A stretch of DNA of 64,000 nt from Roseiarcus sp963737365. Lineage in GTDB: Bacteria > Pseudomonadota > Alphaproteobacteria > Rhizobiales > Beijerinckiaceae. The stretch lies in contig CAVTSD010000001.1 of the NCBI GenBank assembly GCA_963737365.1, forward strand, positions 124,001 to 188,000. The letters are read 5' to 3'. Below, piece by piece: positions 52,562-61,205 of this stretch. The notes beneath the pieces are model-generated. The model searched no databases, was not told the DNA's origin, and saw only the letters and a list, made by a program, of their open reading frames with translations. Positions within the stretch are counted from its first letter, which is position 1; each line of letters opens with the position of its first letter. The position numbers and the translations under genes are program-made.

Positions 52562-54031
52562 TTACCCCGCATCCAAAATAGATCTAACGTGGTCCCTTAA
52601 CGAGTCCTGCCGTCTGATCAAATCCGTGGCCAGTTCTACGCGTCCAGCGCGCTCAGCGAGGCGTGCTGCGACTCCATAAGAGTAATAAAGATAATTGGGT
52701 TCGCCGGAGGGTGCGCTTCTACCGAGCGATTTTTCCAGTTTTTCAACGACAACAATGCTCCTGTTAGACCACCGCTCCAAACGATGGTTCCCCTGATCGG
52801 CAAGCACACATAACAGCAGCTCGCATAAAAACTTCGGGATTACTAATCTGACGCACAAATCCTTGACTGCTTTCTCCGCGTCAGTTTTTCCTCTCGAAGC
52901 ACATAGATGTAGTACGACACCAATAATCTTTGCCGGCCTGGCAACGTTGTAGTGCGTCGTCGGTAAAGCTGCCTCACGGAGAGCGACGGCGATGGTTACC
53001 CGGGCTTCTTCGCACTCCACCCACCATTTGTGTAATTCACCTGCATCGAAGCGTAACGATTGCCAGAGCGTCGGCACCTCTTTCTCTAAAAGTTTAAATC
53101 GCGAGAGGACTTCAAAGGCACCGCGATAATAAGCAAGCGCCAAAAATAATCTGCCGTGAAATTCAGTAATTGATTCAGCGTCGAGGGCTGCCTGTACCAG
53201 TTGGCTTCCCTCCCGCCGAAGCATTCTCGCGGTACCGCGCGCGGCGAGAAAAGACGGAATATTCAAAGGCTGATGTGTGAGGTAAAAATTGAGATCAAGC
53301 AATGGAACAAATAAAATTTTTTGCTCTCCCTTTCCCAAATTTCTAATGAACCCTTGAACGTCAAACCAACTATTTATGGCGGCAACCAACTCCTCGGGAT
53401 AGGGGTGAACAGCAAAGAAATTTAATACAGCCGAAGCACTCTGATATACGACCCCTTCCACATGACACATCAAAAATTGTTCATCTAATTTCTTAGAAAT
53501 CTTAATTGCCTCTTCAACGGTGTCATATCCCGTGCCATTCAATGGGAGGAGGGTCATGCATTCCTGCACGACACTGCTTGAATTCAACAAGTCTATGTCT
53601 CGACTTACCCACCTTTCGACTTTCTCCTGGAGGTCGGCTACCTTCGCTACTTGGAACAGTCTTGGCGAGCTTCGCTTGAGGAGACGGACTACGGCCTTAA
53701 ATCGTTTCATCACAAAACCATTAGGTTCTGTGGCGGTGACTGTCTTAACCGTTCCTGTGTAGTCGGTCGGTATGGAATTAGCTACGTATTTTGTGCCCGA
53801 ACGAAAGATGATATAATAGTTGTTTTGACGATCAAGCGAGTAAAGTAATTTTACAACCTCGTACTCTTTACTGTGTGCTTCAGCTAAGTAGGGTATCTGC
53901 TTGGCATGAAGCTCGGCTTCTCCGATACTTTCACACATCAGATACCGGGCGATGCGAAGTACCTCCCCGTACAAATAGGTTTCACGCACGTATGCACGAG
54001 GATAACCCCGTAAATTATTCTCAATCGCCAT
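52562..54031 (-). CDS. Hypothetical protein of accessory two-gene unit
   Basis: 489 residues of unknown family, largely helical, with repeated Leu-rich segments (LLKRSSPRLFQVAKVADLQE; VAAINSWFDVQGFIRNLG; AGELHKWWVECEEARVTI). No membrane helix, Walker or nuclease motif is visible. Base composition is AT-richer than the chromosome. The start lies 7 bases after the end of the upstream membrane protein gene, so the two are an operon. Such orphan pairs in islands beside restriction systems are often defence modules; this is inferred from context only. Confidence 0.7.
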   Translation of the reverse strand: MAIENNLRGYPRAYVRETYLYGEVLRIARYLMCESIGEAELHAKQIPYLAEAHSKEYEVVKLLYSLDRQNNYYIIFRSGTKYVANSIPTDYTGTVKTVTATEPNGFVMKRFKAVVRLLKRSSPRLFQVAKVADLQEKVERWVSRDIDLLNSSSVVQECMTLLPLNGTGYDTVEEAIKISKKLDEQFLMCHVEGVVYQSASAVLNFFAVHPYPEELVAAINSWFDVQGFIRNLGKGEQKILFVPLLDLNFYLTHQPLNIPSFLAARGTARMLRREGSQLVQAALDAESITEFHGRLFLALAYYRGAFEVLSRFKLLEKEVPTLWQSLRFDAGELHKWWVECEEARVTIAVALREAALPTTHYNVARPAKIIGVVLHLCASRGKTDAEKAVKDLCVRLVIPKFLCELLLCVLADQGNHRLERWSNRSIVVVEKLEKSLGRSAPSGEPNYLYYSYGVAARLAERAGRVELATDLIRRQDSLRDHVRSILDAG

Positions 54032-54038
54032 ATCTTAG

Positions 54039-54532
54039 CTAATCTTTAAATCGGAGGGTAATCTTTGCCACAGCGTCTGCTGCTCGCAAATCTATAATAT
54101 CGCTCGGGTATCCAACTTCGCGCATAAATTGCCTAACTTCGGTAAGCACCTCTAATTCGTTGGATGAATCTGGCGATAATAACGGCTCAACCGACGTGAA
54201 TTCTAAAAGCTCGCCACGCGCACCTTCGAGCTCTTGATTTGCACGGTCAGAGTGCCTAGCGGATAAAACGCGACGGATGATATGATGAAGCTTGTTGACG
54301 GCAGCGTCAGCGGCAGCGGCGCCATCAACCTCTCCTCTTTCTTTGAGTTTCTTTCTTGCCCTTTATACAAGCCGGTTAGATAACTACTGACCAACCCGAC
54401 CGCAATTCCAACGGCAATCTCGATCCCTGATAGGTAAAGCCGGTCTTTCTCAACCCGAAAAAAGGGTGCGTCGGTTCCCAACGAAAGCGCTAACTCGTCT
54501 ACAATCTCATCTATATTGTCGTTCATGGCCAA
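54039..54532 (-). pseudogene. Hypothetical membrane-anchored protein, frameshifted
   Basis: The N-terminal part (MNDNIDEIVDELALSLGTDA) is acidic, then one membrane helix GIEIAVGIAVGLVSSYLTGL and a basic stop-transfer KGQERNSKKEER. Near 54,320 the frame should move one base: the continuation GEVDGAAAADAAVNKLHHII then reads to AVAKITLRFKD and a stop at 54,039-54,041, 7 bases before the next gene. Unshifted, the chain ends off-frame at 54,203. About 164 residues if repaired. No family recognised. Confidence 0.55.
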
Positions 54533-54892
54533 CTCCCCAAGCTAGTAGGATCCTGTTATCGCTGTACATGGCACTTACGACTAAATAAATCCCAATATCA
54601 CGCAGGTTTAGCTGCGATGTAATCGGCTTTAAACCGCCTCGGCTCTTTCGTGCCTCAAAACTTACCATATACGTCGCTTTATGTCTAAGAAGTCAGATTG
54701 AATGAACAACATTCTTAAGGCGCAAACAAAGAAGAAGAAACATTGAAGTAGAAACGCGGTTGGTGTAGCCAGCACCATGCATTTTGACCAACGCGTGACT
54801 CTACTTGACTAAAGCTCACGTGTGTGTTACATTAGCTTTGCAGTACAGTGGGTGTAAATACTGTTCAATCGCGGTTCCGCCGCTATCCTAAG
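54533..54892. other. Intergenic region upstream of the polymerase operon
   Basis: 360 bases without a gene between divergent units, AT-rich, with the promoter listed separately. An AAAGCT/AGCTTT arm pair flanks the -10 region (54,811-54,839). Confidence 0.4.
54805..54833 (+). promoter_or_regulatory. Sigma70-type promoter of the polymerase operon
   Basis: TTGACT at 54,805-54,810, a 17-base spacer and TACATT at 54,828-54,833. All genes from 54,893 to about 59,700 follow on the same strand. Confidence 0.55.
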
Positions 54893-54994
54893 ATGAACCG
54901 CAAAGCACCTTCCAATTACGAAAGGGTCCAGTTTATGTCTTTTTACCGACTTCCGCTCCTTGCTGCAGAGTCGGATCTGGATGCGAGGAATTGA
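54893..54994 (+). CDS. Short peptide gene leading the polymerase operon
   Basis: 33 residues (begins MNRKAPSNYERVQFMSFYRL). It is the first ATG after the promoter and ends 3 bases before the next ATG, with AGGA inside its end serving the next gene. The composition is protein-like and it has a run of aromatic residues. It may be a leader peptide or a small real protein; it is too short to judge by family. Confidence 0.35.
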   Translation: MNRKAPSNYERVQFMSFYRLPLLAAESDLDARN

Positions 54995-54997
54995 CCG

Positions 54998-55603
54998 ATG
55001 AGGCTCGGCCCCACTCAAATGTCTTCGCTTGGCTTTGAAGGTCCTCTGGGAAAAGCCCGTCGGTACCGGAACATTCGAACGGGCGAGACGGTCTCGTACA
55101 ACGCCTTTCGGAGGCTTGCGAATGCAAGCTCGTCCAATGCGACGTCAAAAGTCCATCGCTTTGAACAGGTCCTCGCCCGCTCAAACGATCTTCAGCTAGC
55201 CCGTCGAGAAAGCGGTCTAAGCGGCCGTGAGTTTGAGCAATATCGCCGCTCCTTTGAAAATCGGGAGAGCGCAAGCCCGTTTGTCAAAGAACATGGACAT
55301 TGGGTCTTCCGCGGAGCGCGCGGCTTCCAGCACGCATTTCTCAATGCAGACGGCCAAGAGACACGGGCAACGTTCAGCGGACGTAATCTCATAGCCATCC
55401 AGGATTATCGGGCGGCGATTACCGAACGCAGCCAAGCTGAATTGGATGCCTGGAAAGAGGCATATCCAAACGGCGTGACGGATGACACCGGTCAGGTCCA
55501 TCACCCTGAGACGCAGCTTCCTCGGATCGACGCAGTTTTAAGGCGGATGGGCAAGCGTCAGCGGACTCGCTTTCATCAGCAACAATTCTATGCAACGGCA
55601 TAG
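54998..55603 (+). CDS. Hypothetical protein of polymerase operon
   Basis: 201 residues. The first 45 resemble a short DNA-binding or beta-hairpin unit (GKARRYRNIRTGETVSYNAF, then RRLANASS). The middle is basic and helical. A beta-like segment HWVFRGARGFQHAFLNADGQ follows. The next ATG lies 14 bases before its stop. No family recognised. Its place ahead of an HNH-like protein and a B-family polymerase suggests a part in mobile-element replication. Confidence 0.6.
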   Translation: MRLGPTQMSSLGFEGPLGKARRYRNIRTGETVSYNAFRRLANASSSNATSKVHRFEQVLARSNDLQLARRESGLSGREFEQYRRSFENRESASPFVKEHGHWVFRGARGFQHAFLNADGQETRATFSGRNLIAIQDYRAAITERSQAELDAWKEAYPNGVTDDTGQVHHPETQLPRIDAVLRRMGKRQRTRFHQQQFYATA

Positions 55604-55850
55604 GTCGTATCTCTTCGCTTCATGCCTCAAATGCGACGAGACGAACCCTGCGGCTCTTATGCGCCGCGATGACGGCTTCGTCTGCGGAAACTGCGAAGCG
55701 AAGGAGCGCAATCGCCCCGAGCGAATTTGCGCTCGTTGTGGCGAGCTGGCTCCCTTTGAGGGGCATCACATCCACGGGCGCAAGAACTCGGACCAGTTAG
55801 AGGATCGTTGTATTAATTGTCATCGAATCGGGCATGCGCTTGAGGAATGA
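55590..55850 (+). CDS. HNH-like zinc-finger protein
   Basis: 86 residues. CLKCDE and CGNCE form a first CxxC pair. CARCGELAPFEGHHIHGRKN, then CINCHRIGH gives a second zinc site with the HH/N pattern of HNH nucleases. The catalytic signature would be the His-His pair and the final His. The start overlaps the previous gene and the next gene follows by 6 bases. HNH proteins are frequent companions of Cas1 and polymerase genes in self-synthesising elements. Nuclease activity is likely but unproved. Confidence 0.65.
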   Translation: MQRHRSYLFASCLKCDETNPAALMRRDDGFVCGNCEAKERNRPERICARCGELAPFEGHHIHGRKNSDQLEDRCINCHRIGHALEE

Positions 55851-55856
55851 CAATCT

Positions 55857-58800
55857 ATGAAGCCGGTCACGCAGATGCTTCGGGCTTATACAGAGCCGGC
55901 CGCAAGTTACGAAAAGAAGCGTAGAAAAAAGAAATCAGAATTCGAAAGACAGCTCGACGAGATGGAGGAAGTTCGACGAGCGCTCGGTCCTCATGCTTGG
56001 CCGTGGTTCGGTCCAACGCTGATATTCGACGTCGAAACTCACACCCAGGTTGGGCAACCCCTTCGGTTCGGCGTAGCTCAAATCCGTGGCCACACTTACC
56101 GCCACCTGATGGAGTTAAGCAAAAAGTATAAGAAGAATCGTCCCTCGTGAGATCATGGATGCTCTCTACAAGGAGGTGTTGTTCTACGAGCCGGCACAAT
56201 GCGAGAAACATGAAGTCGAGTGTATCGGGGCCTATGCGGCAAGGCACGGCCTAGAATTTATGGCCCGCGAAGAATTCGTCAAGCGAGAATTTTACCGGCT
56301 CTACTCAATCAAGTCCGGAAAGAAGGGCGAGCTCTCCGACACGCTTCCTTGCATGGTGGTCGGGCACAACCAACCATTCGATCTCGGCGCTCTATCGATC
56401 CACTCGGGTCCAAGTCGAGGCGAGAACTATGGCGGCCTCACACTCTTGCTCCAAGAAGACCGGCCCGCCATAACGGTCAAGAAGATCGGGTTTGGAAAGC
56501 ACTTCTATGGCGTACATCAAAGCCGCAACCAGCGTCGCAATCATCGCTTCGTCGATACAATGCAGCTTGGACGCGCCCTCCTCGGAGCCAGCGTCGGCGG
56601 CAGTCTCGAAGCCATTGCGAAGGGGCTGGGGATACGGGACATCGCGAAAGGTGCAGCTGACTACGATGGACCAATCACCGAGGAGTATATCGACTATTGC
56701 CGCAACGACGTTGAGCTGACTTGGCAGACCTATGTGAAGTTGCGCGAGCTTTACAATAAGCACGCTCTATCGACACCGATTGAAAGAATTTTCAGCGAGG
56801 CATCAGTCGGAAAGGGCTATTTGAACGACCTCGGCATCGAACCATTTCTAGAGAAAAATCCCAATTTCGACCGCAAACTCTGCGGCTTGTTCATGGCTTC
56901 CATGTATGGCGGCCGAAGCGAGGTACGCTGGCGTCACGAGATCAAAGAGGGTCTGCAAGCCGATTTCAAGAGTCAGTATCCGACCGTCAACGCCTTGATG
57001 AAGTTGCAAAGATTCAATATCGCCGCCCACGTTACCGCTGTTGAGAGCAAGGAAGCGGTGCAATTTCTACAAACCGTCTCGCTTCAGGATCTCCAAAAGC
57101 CGGACACATGGCCAAAACTTTGCGGAGTCGCACTTGTCCGACCAAAGGACGGTGACATCCTTCCCGTGCGCACGGTCTACGAGAAGGACATTGATCAGGG
57201 CGGCGGGCCGTTGGTCATGTCGATGCAGCAAATCGGCGACAACGCAATTCAGAGCGGACCTCCAGCGTTCTGGACGTTCGCCGACGTTATCGCTTCAAAG
57301 ATTCGAACGGGACGTTGTCCCGAAATCATCCAAGCAACCGTGCTGCTCGAGAAAGGGACGCAGGATGGATTGAAGCCGAAAACGTATTTCGGCGATGAGC
57401 GCTACAACATCGATCTAAAGCGTGATGATCTCTTTCAGCGCTTTATCGACGTTCGGAGCACGATCAAAAATCGCCCCGACTTCAAAACCAATCCTGAATT
57501 CGGACCTATGGAGCAAGGGATCAAGCTCTGCTCAAATGCGTCGGCCTATGGTGCACTTGTTCAGTTTGATATCGACGAGCGAAAGAAGAAACAGGGGACC
57601 TGGGTTTATTATGGGTCGAACAAAATGCGGAAGACGGCCCGCGCCCAGAAGCTTGCGGAGGACGGCCGCGAGGAAGTTTCCGGTTACAAGGTCGAGAAAC
57701 CAGGGAAGTGGTTTGCCCCTTGGGGGCCGCTCATTCCTGCGGGCGGCCGTCTCCTGTTAGCGATAGCAGAGCAGCTCGGACTCGATCGCGGCATCCGGCA
57801 CGCGTTTGCAGACACGGATTCGATGTTCTTCGTGCGCCCAGACGGAATGGAGCGTGACGAGTTTTATCGACGAGTGAAGGAAATCGCAGGGCCAAAAGGC
57901 TGGTTTCAAGCGCTCAACCCATACTCAGCCAACGATCCGGTGTTCAATATCGAGGACATGAACTTCAAGATTAGGCAGAATGGTGCGGGCGGCATTATTC
58001 GCAATGCCAAAGGCGGCGTCGAGCTAGACAAGGGCTGTATCGAACCCCTCTTCTTTTTTGGAGTAAGCGCCAAGCGCTATGCTCTCGCCAATCGTAGCAA
58101 CGGTCCCGGGTGGATCATTCGCAAGGCGTCTGGTCACGGGTTAGCGCATATCACGGCTTCTAATTACCACAGCAAAAAGCAAGTCCATCCCGCTGCGCCG
58201 TTCGAGGTTGAAAGGAACCAGGCAAGTCCGCTTTGGTTTGGAATTCAAGGCGTGTGGAGGGAGGGCGAGCTGTGCCATGGGCGCAACCCGCGCCTGTTCT
58301 GCGACTTGTGGCGCATCGCGTTTGAGAAGACGGACGGCTATACCTCCAAGGATGGTGACTTCGAGGGATACCTACGGGGGGAGATGCGCGACGCTCTTTC
58401 GAAATTGTCAGGCCTTGAACAGGAGCAGATGCTTCAAACCGCTGTGTCGACTCGAGATGAGTGGCTGACGCTACAAAAATTGCCGGCCATCCGAGCATTC
58501 ATGTTCTTCAACATGCTTCCGAAACCAGAGGGCGACGCGTTCTTCTCTGCCGAGGATTTCGAAACGAAAAAGTCGCGAGACGATCTCTTGAAAACGTCGT
58601 TTTACACCTCGGGCGGGAGGGATATGCAGGTTCTACCCTATCCGCATATCGAGAGAAGGGTCACGGCGGCGAGGGCTTATATCGGCGCGACAACAATCAT
58701 TTTCCCGAGCAGATGTTTGATCAGCAGAAGTATGGACTTCATTTTCAGACCATCGCCGAGGCGCTCGACGATTACTTCACCCACGCGGAGACGAAGTCGA

Positions 58801-59105
58801 CCGGAGAGCGGGGCTTTCTCGAACGCCAGAAGCTCGTCATTCTTGACCAGGAGTACATTGGCAAAGAGACAAACTCGCTAATTGATGAGGATATCTTAGA
58901 AGCGCAGGAAATGGATCACGACGACCTGCCCGTCGTGAGAATGACTCGTGACGCGCTGAACATCGACCTTCTGAAGTCATTCGGAGCGCCCAAGCCTGAG
59001 CGAGGCGCTTGGCGTGTCACAAGACGCTGTGCGGAAGCGGCTGTTTCAAAACTCGCGCTTCAGCGAGAAAACGATGGCGCGCCTTCGAGCCTCGATCGAG
59101 GTTGA
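55857..59105 (+). pseudogene. Family-B DNA polymerase, three frameshifts
   Basis: Exonuclease: Exo I in TLIFDVETHTQVGQPLRFGV, Exo II in VVGHNQPFDLGAL, Exo III in YCRNDVELTW. Polymerase: motif A ADFKSQYPTVNALMKL (about 56,960), motif B KLCSNASAYGALV (about 57,525), motif C HAFADTDSMFFV (about 57,805) and a KRY motif in FFGVSAKRYAL. All catalytic acids are present. One-base shifts lie near 56,110-56,145, about 58,690 (continuing NNHFPEQMFDQQKYGLHF) and about 59,000 (continuing SEALGVSQDAVRKRLF). If repaired, the chain has about 1080 residues; its end (59,105 or 59,196) is uncertain. No housekeeping Pol II context exists. A mobile-element polymerase is likely. Confidence 0.85.
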
Positions 59106-59120
59106 TGATGAGGAAAAGGC

Positions 59121-59544
59121 ATGGCTCGTCCCGCGGCCGTTGCGAGCGACGATGAGAAGACCGCGCGCCGCGTTCAACGTCAGCTTCAGCTTATGAACGC
59201 CCGATCGACAGGGCCGCTATCGCTACAGGAGATCGAAGACCGGATAGGAGCGCAACTAACCAGCAAAGAAGTTCGAAGAGCGCTGCGCCATCGGCTTACC
59301 TATCATATGGGAAGGACGACCACTCATCAAGGATGAGCTTTCTGACCAAATCGTCAAAGCGATCGCCGCCGCCTCTGGCGCGCAGCTGGTGGAGACAAAA
59401 AAGGCGAAGCGCGCGGGCGTCGTGCCACGGGAGCGCCAGAACGCGGAACGCTTGAAGCGCACGAAACAATCGCGGGAACGCCGCTTCGCTCCGTTCCAGG
59501 CCATCGAAAATCAACTGTCTCCGAACGAAGCTTCGTTTCGGTGA
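59121..59544 (+). pseudogene. Hypothetical basic protein, frameshifted
   Basis: The ATG at 59,121 gives ARPAAVASDDEKTARRVQRQ and a small HTH-like unit SLQEIEDRIGAQLTSKEVRR. As read it stops at 59,334, but one base over from about 59,300 the chain continues with GLPIIWEGRPLIKDELSDQI and a Lys/Arg-rich tail ending ENQLSPNEASFR at 59,544. Repaired length about 140 residues. The basic nature suggests nucleic-acid binding. It overlaps the uncertain end of the polymerase gene. Confidence 0.5.
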
Positions 59545-59551
59545 CGAGCTG

Positions 59552-59702
59552 ATGGAAATCGTATTGCGTGAATTGCTCGCGAAGCACGGCGTTCCGTTTA
59601 CCCACGAAGCAGCCGGGGCTTTCTATCGTGAACATGGCGCTGAGGTGCTGAGTGCACTAAGGTCGACAATGTCCCATACGACGGTCGACAATGCTGTCCT
59701 AG
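59552..59702 (+). pseudogene. Small gene interrupted by the IS element
   Basis: From the ATG at 59,552, eight bases after the previous stop: MEIVLRELLAKHGVPFTHEA, then AGAFYREHGAEVLSALRS and a tail cut by the insertion at 59,703. Joining across one CTAG copy gives AVLEAQAFFEQRLAKRVV from 61,206 on, so the reading frame once continued. It then runs antisense to the end of the Cas1 gene. Function unknown. Confidence 0.4.
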
Positions 59703-60040
59703 CAGGCTGTTGAAGAAGTATCCCGTTTCGCTTTGAGGACGGCTTCGTCGCCGTTTCGGTATGCGAACTCGATCTCGAGAGTGCCATCGTCGAGGAGTTC
59801 GGCGGTCCCTTCGCCCTCGACCTCGTCGCCTTCCTCGCAACCGGCCCAGCGAAAGCCAATCGAGTCCCGAGCATATTCGACCTCGAGGCCAGCCTCCAGA
59901 GCGCCGAAGGCGATTTCGTCGCCTTGCGCGGTGATCGTCAGCGCCGCCGGGCCGCAGAGATCGAGGTGAGCACCATCCCAGAGGTCGGCCTCGACGATCC
60001 GCCAGCGGCCGATCAGTCGGCAGTTCGCCGGGCTCTTCAC
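59699..60040 (-). CDS. IS passenger protein
   Basis: About 113 residues from the GTG at 60,038-60,040, which overlaps the transposase stop (GTGA). The family is a small beta-rich hypothetical: GRWRIVEADLWDGAHLDLCG, then LTITAQGDEIAFGALEAGLE, then ELLDDGTLEIEFAYRNGDEA. Homologues occur widely as free-standing proteins. The last sense codons lie in the terminal repeat, and the TAG stop is formed by the flanking CTAG duplication. Role unknown; it is translationally coupled to transposase. Confidence 0.65.
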   Translation of the reverse strand: MKSPANCRLIGRWRIVEADLWDGAHLDLCGPAALTITAQGDEIAFGALEAGLEVEYARDSIGFRWAGCEEGDEVEGEGTAELLDDGTLEIEFAYRNGDEAVLKAKRDTSSTAC

Positions 60041-61205
60041 GCGCAGGCCTCCAAGAGCTTCTGCAACCGCAACAGATTGTAGGCGGCGGCCGCGAAGGTA
60101 AAGGCCCAACCGACGCGATCGCGGCCGCGGAACTTGGCCTTCTCCTGCCCGCCAATCGTCTTCATCCAGCCGAAGGCTTCCTCGATCCGTTTGCGGATGC
60201 GTTGGCTGACTGCATAGCCTGCATGCCGCGTTGTGCGGCTGTCGATCGCCGACGAGCGGCCATTCGCATTCTGCGCCACGTGGGGCGTCGCGTTCATCGA
60301 GCGCAGTTCATTGACGAAGTCCTCGGCGTCGTAAGCTTTGTCGGCGCCGAGCGTGATCGGCCTCGGCCGATCGGCGCGCGGCTCGATCATGTGCAGCGCC
60401 GCGATCCGCTCGGCGTGGCCATTCGCCTCGGTCAAGCAGGCGTCGACGACGAGGCCGTTGCGGTTCTCCATCAGCGCGTGGCCCATGAAGCAGAGCTTCG
60501 CCTCCTTGCCCGGCCCTTTGCGATAGAGACGCGCGTCCGGATCGGTCGTCGAAGCGTGCGTCGCGTTCGAGCGCTTCTGGCCGTGAAAATCCGCCTCGCG
60601 GTTCCTCCTGCCGCCTGCCGTCGGAGGATCGCCCGAGCCGTCCTTCGGCCGAAAACTCTTCATCGAAGCCCACGCCTCGATCAGCGTGCCGTCGACCGAG
60701 AAATGATCCGCGCTGAGCAGTCGGTTCACACGCGGCTGCGAAAGCACCGCGCCCAAGAGCTTGGCTGCGATGTCGCCCTCCAGAAGGCGCTCGCGGTTCT
60801 TGGAAAACGTCGAGTGGTCCCACGCCGCATCGTCAACGCCGAGGCCGACGAACCAGCGAAAAAGCAGGTCGAACTCCAGCCGATCCATCAACTGCCGTTC
60901 CGAGCGGATCGAATAGAACGCCTGCAACAGCATCGCCCGAAGGAGCTTCTCCGGTGGGATCGAGGGACGGCCGCTCCGCGAATAAAGCGCCGAGAACGCG
61001 CCTGAAAGGGTCGAAAGCGCCTCGTTCACAATCCCGCGGATGGCCCGCAGCGGATGGTCCTTGCCGACCCGCGCTTCAAGATCGACGTAACTGAACAGCG
61101 ACCCCGACCGCTCGTCCCCGCCTCGCATCCACTCGCCTCCGCCTAAGCGCAAGACGACAGAATCACATCACGATTCCCCCGGCCAGAGACTTTTTCAACG
61201 GCCTG
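59703..61205 (-). mobile_element. IS5-family insertion sequence with passenger gene
   Basis: Length 1503 bp. The ends are CAGGCTGTTGAAGAAGT and, inverted at the right, CAGGCCGTTGAAAAAGT, an IR of about 17 bp with two mismatches. The 4-bp duplication CTAG flanks it at 59,699-59,702 and 61,206-61,209, matching the YTAR target preference of IS5-group elements. It holds the transposase and an overlapping passenger gene. The element looks intact. It inserted exactly after the stop codon of the degenerate Cas1 gene and into the convergent small gene. Confidence 0.9.
60037..61152 (-). CDS. IS5-family DDE transposase
   Basis: 371 residues. N-terminal DUF772-type domain: FSYVDLEARVGKDHPLRAIR, then GRPSIPPEKLLRAMLLQAFY. 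The DDE catalytic core has DHFSVDGTLIEAWASMKSFR (first Asp), TLGADKAYDAEDFVNEL (second Asp) and the helix RIRKRIEEAFGWMKTIGG (Glu). The length is normal for the group and the frame is intact, so the enzyme is probably active. Confidence 0.92.
   Translation of the reverse strand: MRLGGGEWMRGGDERSGSLFSYVDLEARVGKDHPLRAIRGIVNEALSTLSGAFSALYSRSGRPSIPPEKLLRAMLLQAFYSIRSERQLMDRLEFDLLFRWFVGLGVDDAAWDHSTFSKNRERLLEGDIAAKLLGAVLSQPRVNRLLSADHFSVDGTLIEAWASMKSFRPKDGSGDPPTAGGRRNREADFHGQKRSNATHASTTDPDARLYRKGPGKEAKLCFMGHALMENRNGLVVDACLTEANGHAERIAALHMIEPRADRPRPITLGADKAYDAEDFVNELRSMNATPHVAQNANGRSSAIDSRTTRHAGYAVSQRIRKRIEEAFGWMKTIGGQEKAKFRGRDRVGWAFTFAAAAYNLLRLQKLLEACA

Noticed and set aside
55857..59105. Programmed ribosomal frameshifting in the polymerase gene
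   Set aside because: Three shifts at unrelated positions without recognisable slippery heptamers plus structure. Similar shifts occur in many unrelated genes of the window.
59661..59693. Direct repeat GGTCGACAATG (59,661-59,671 and 59,683-59,693) as an element end
   Set aside because: It lies inside a coding frame just before the IS; no matching copy was noticed at another border, so it is probably a local duplication.
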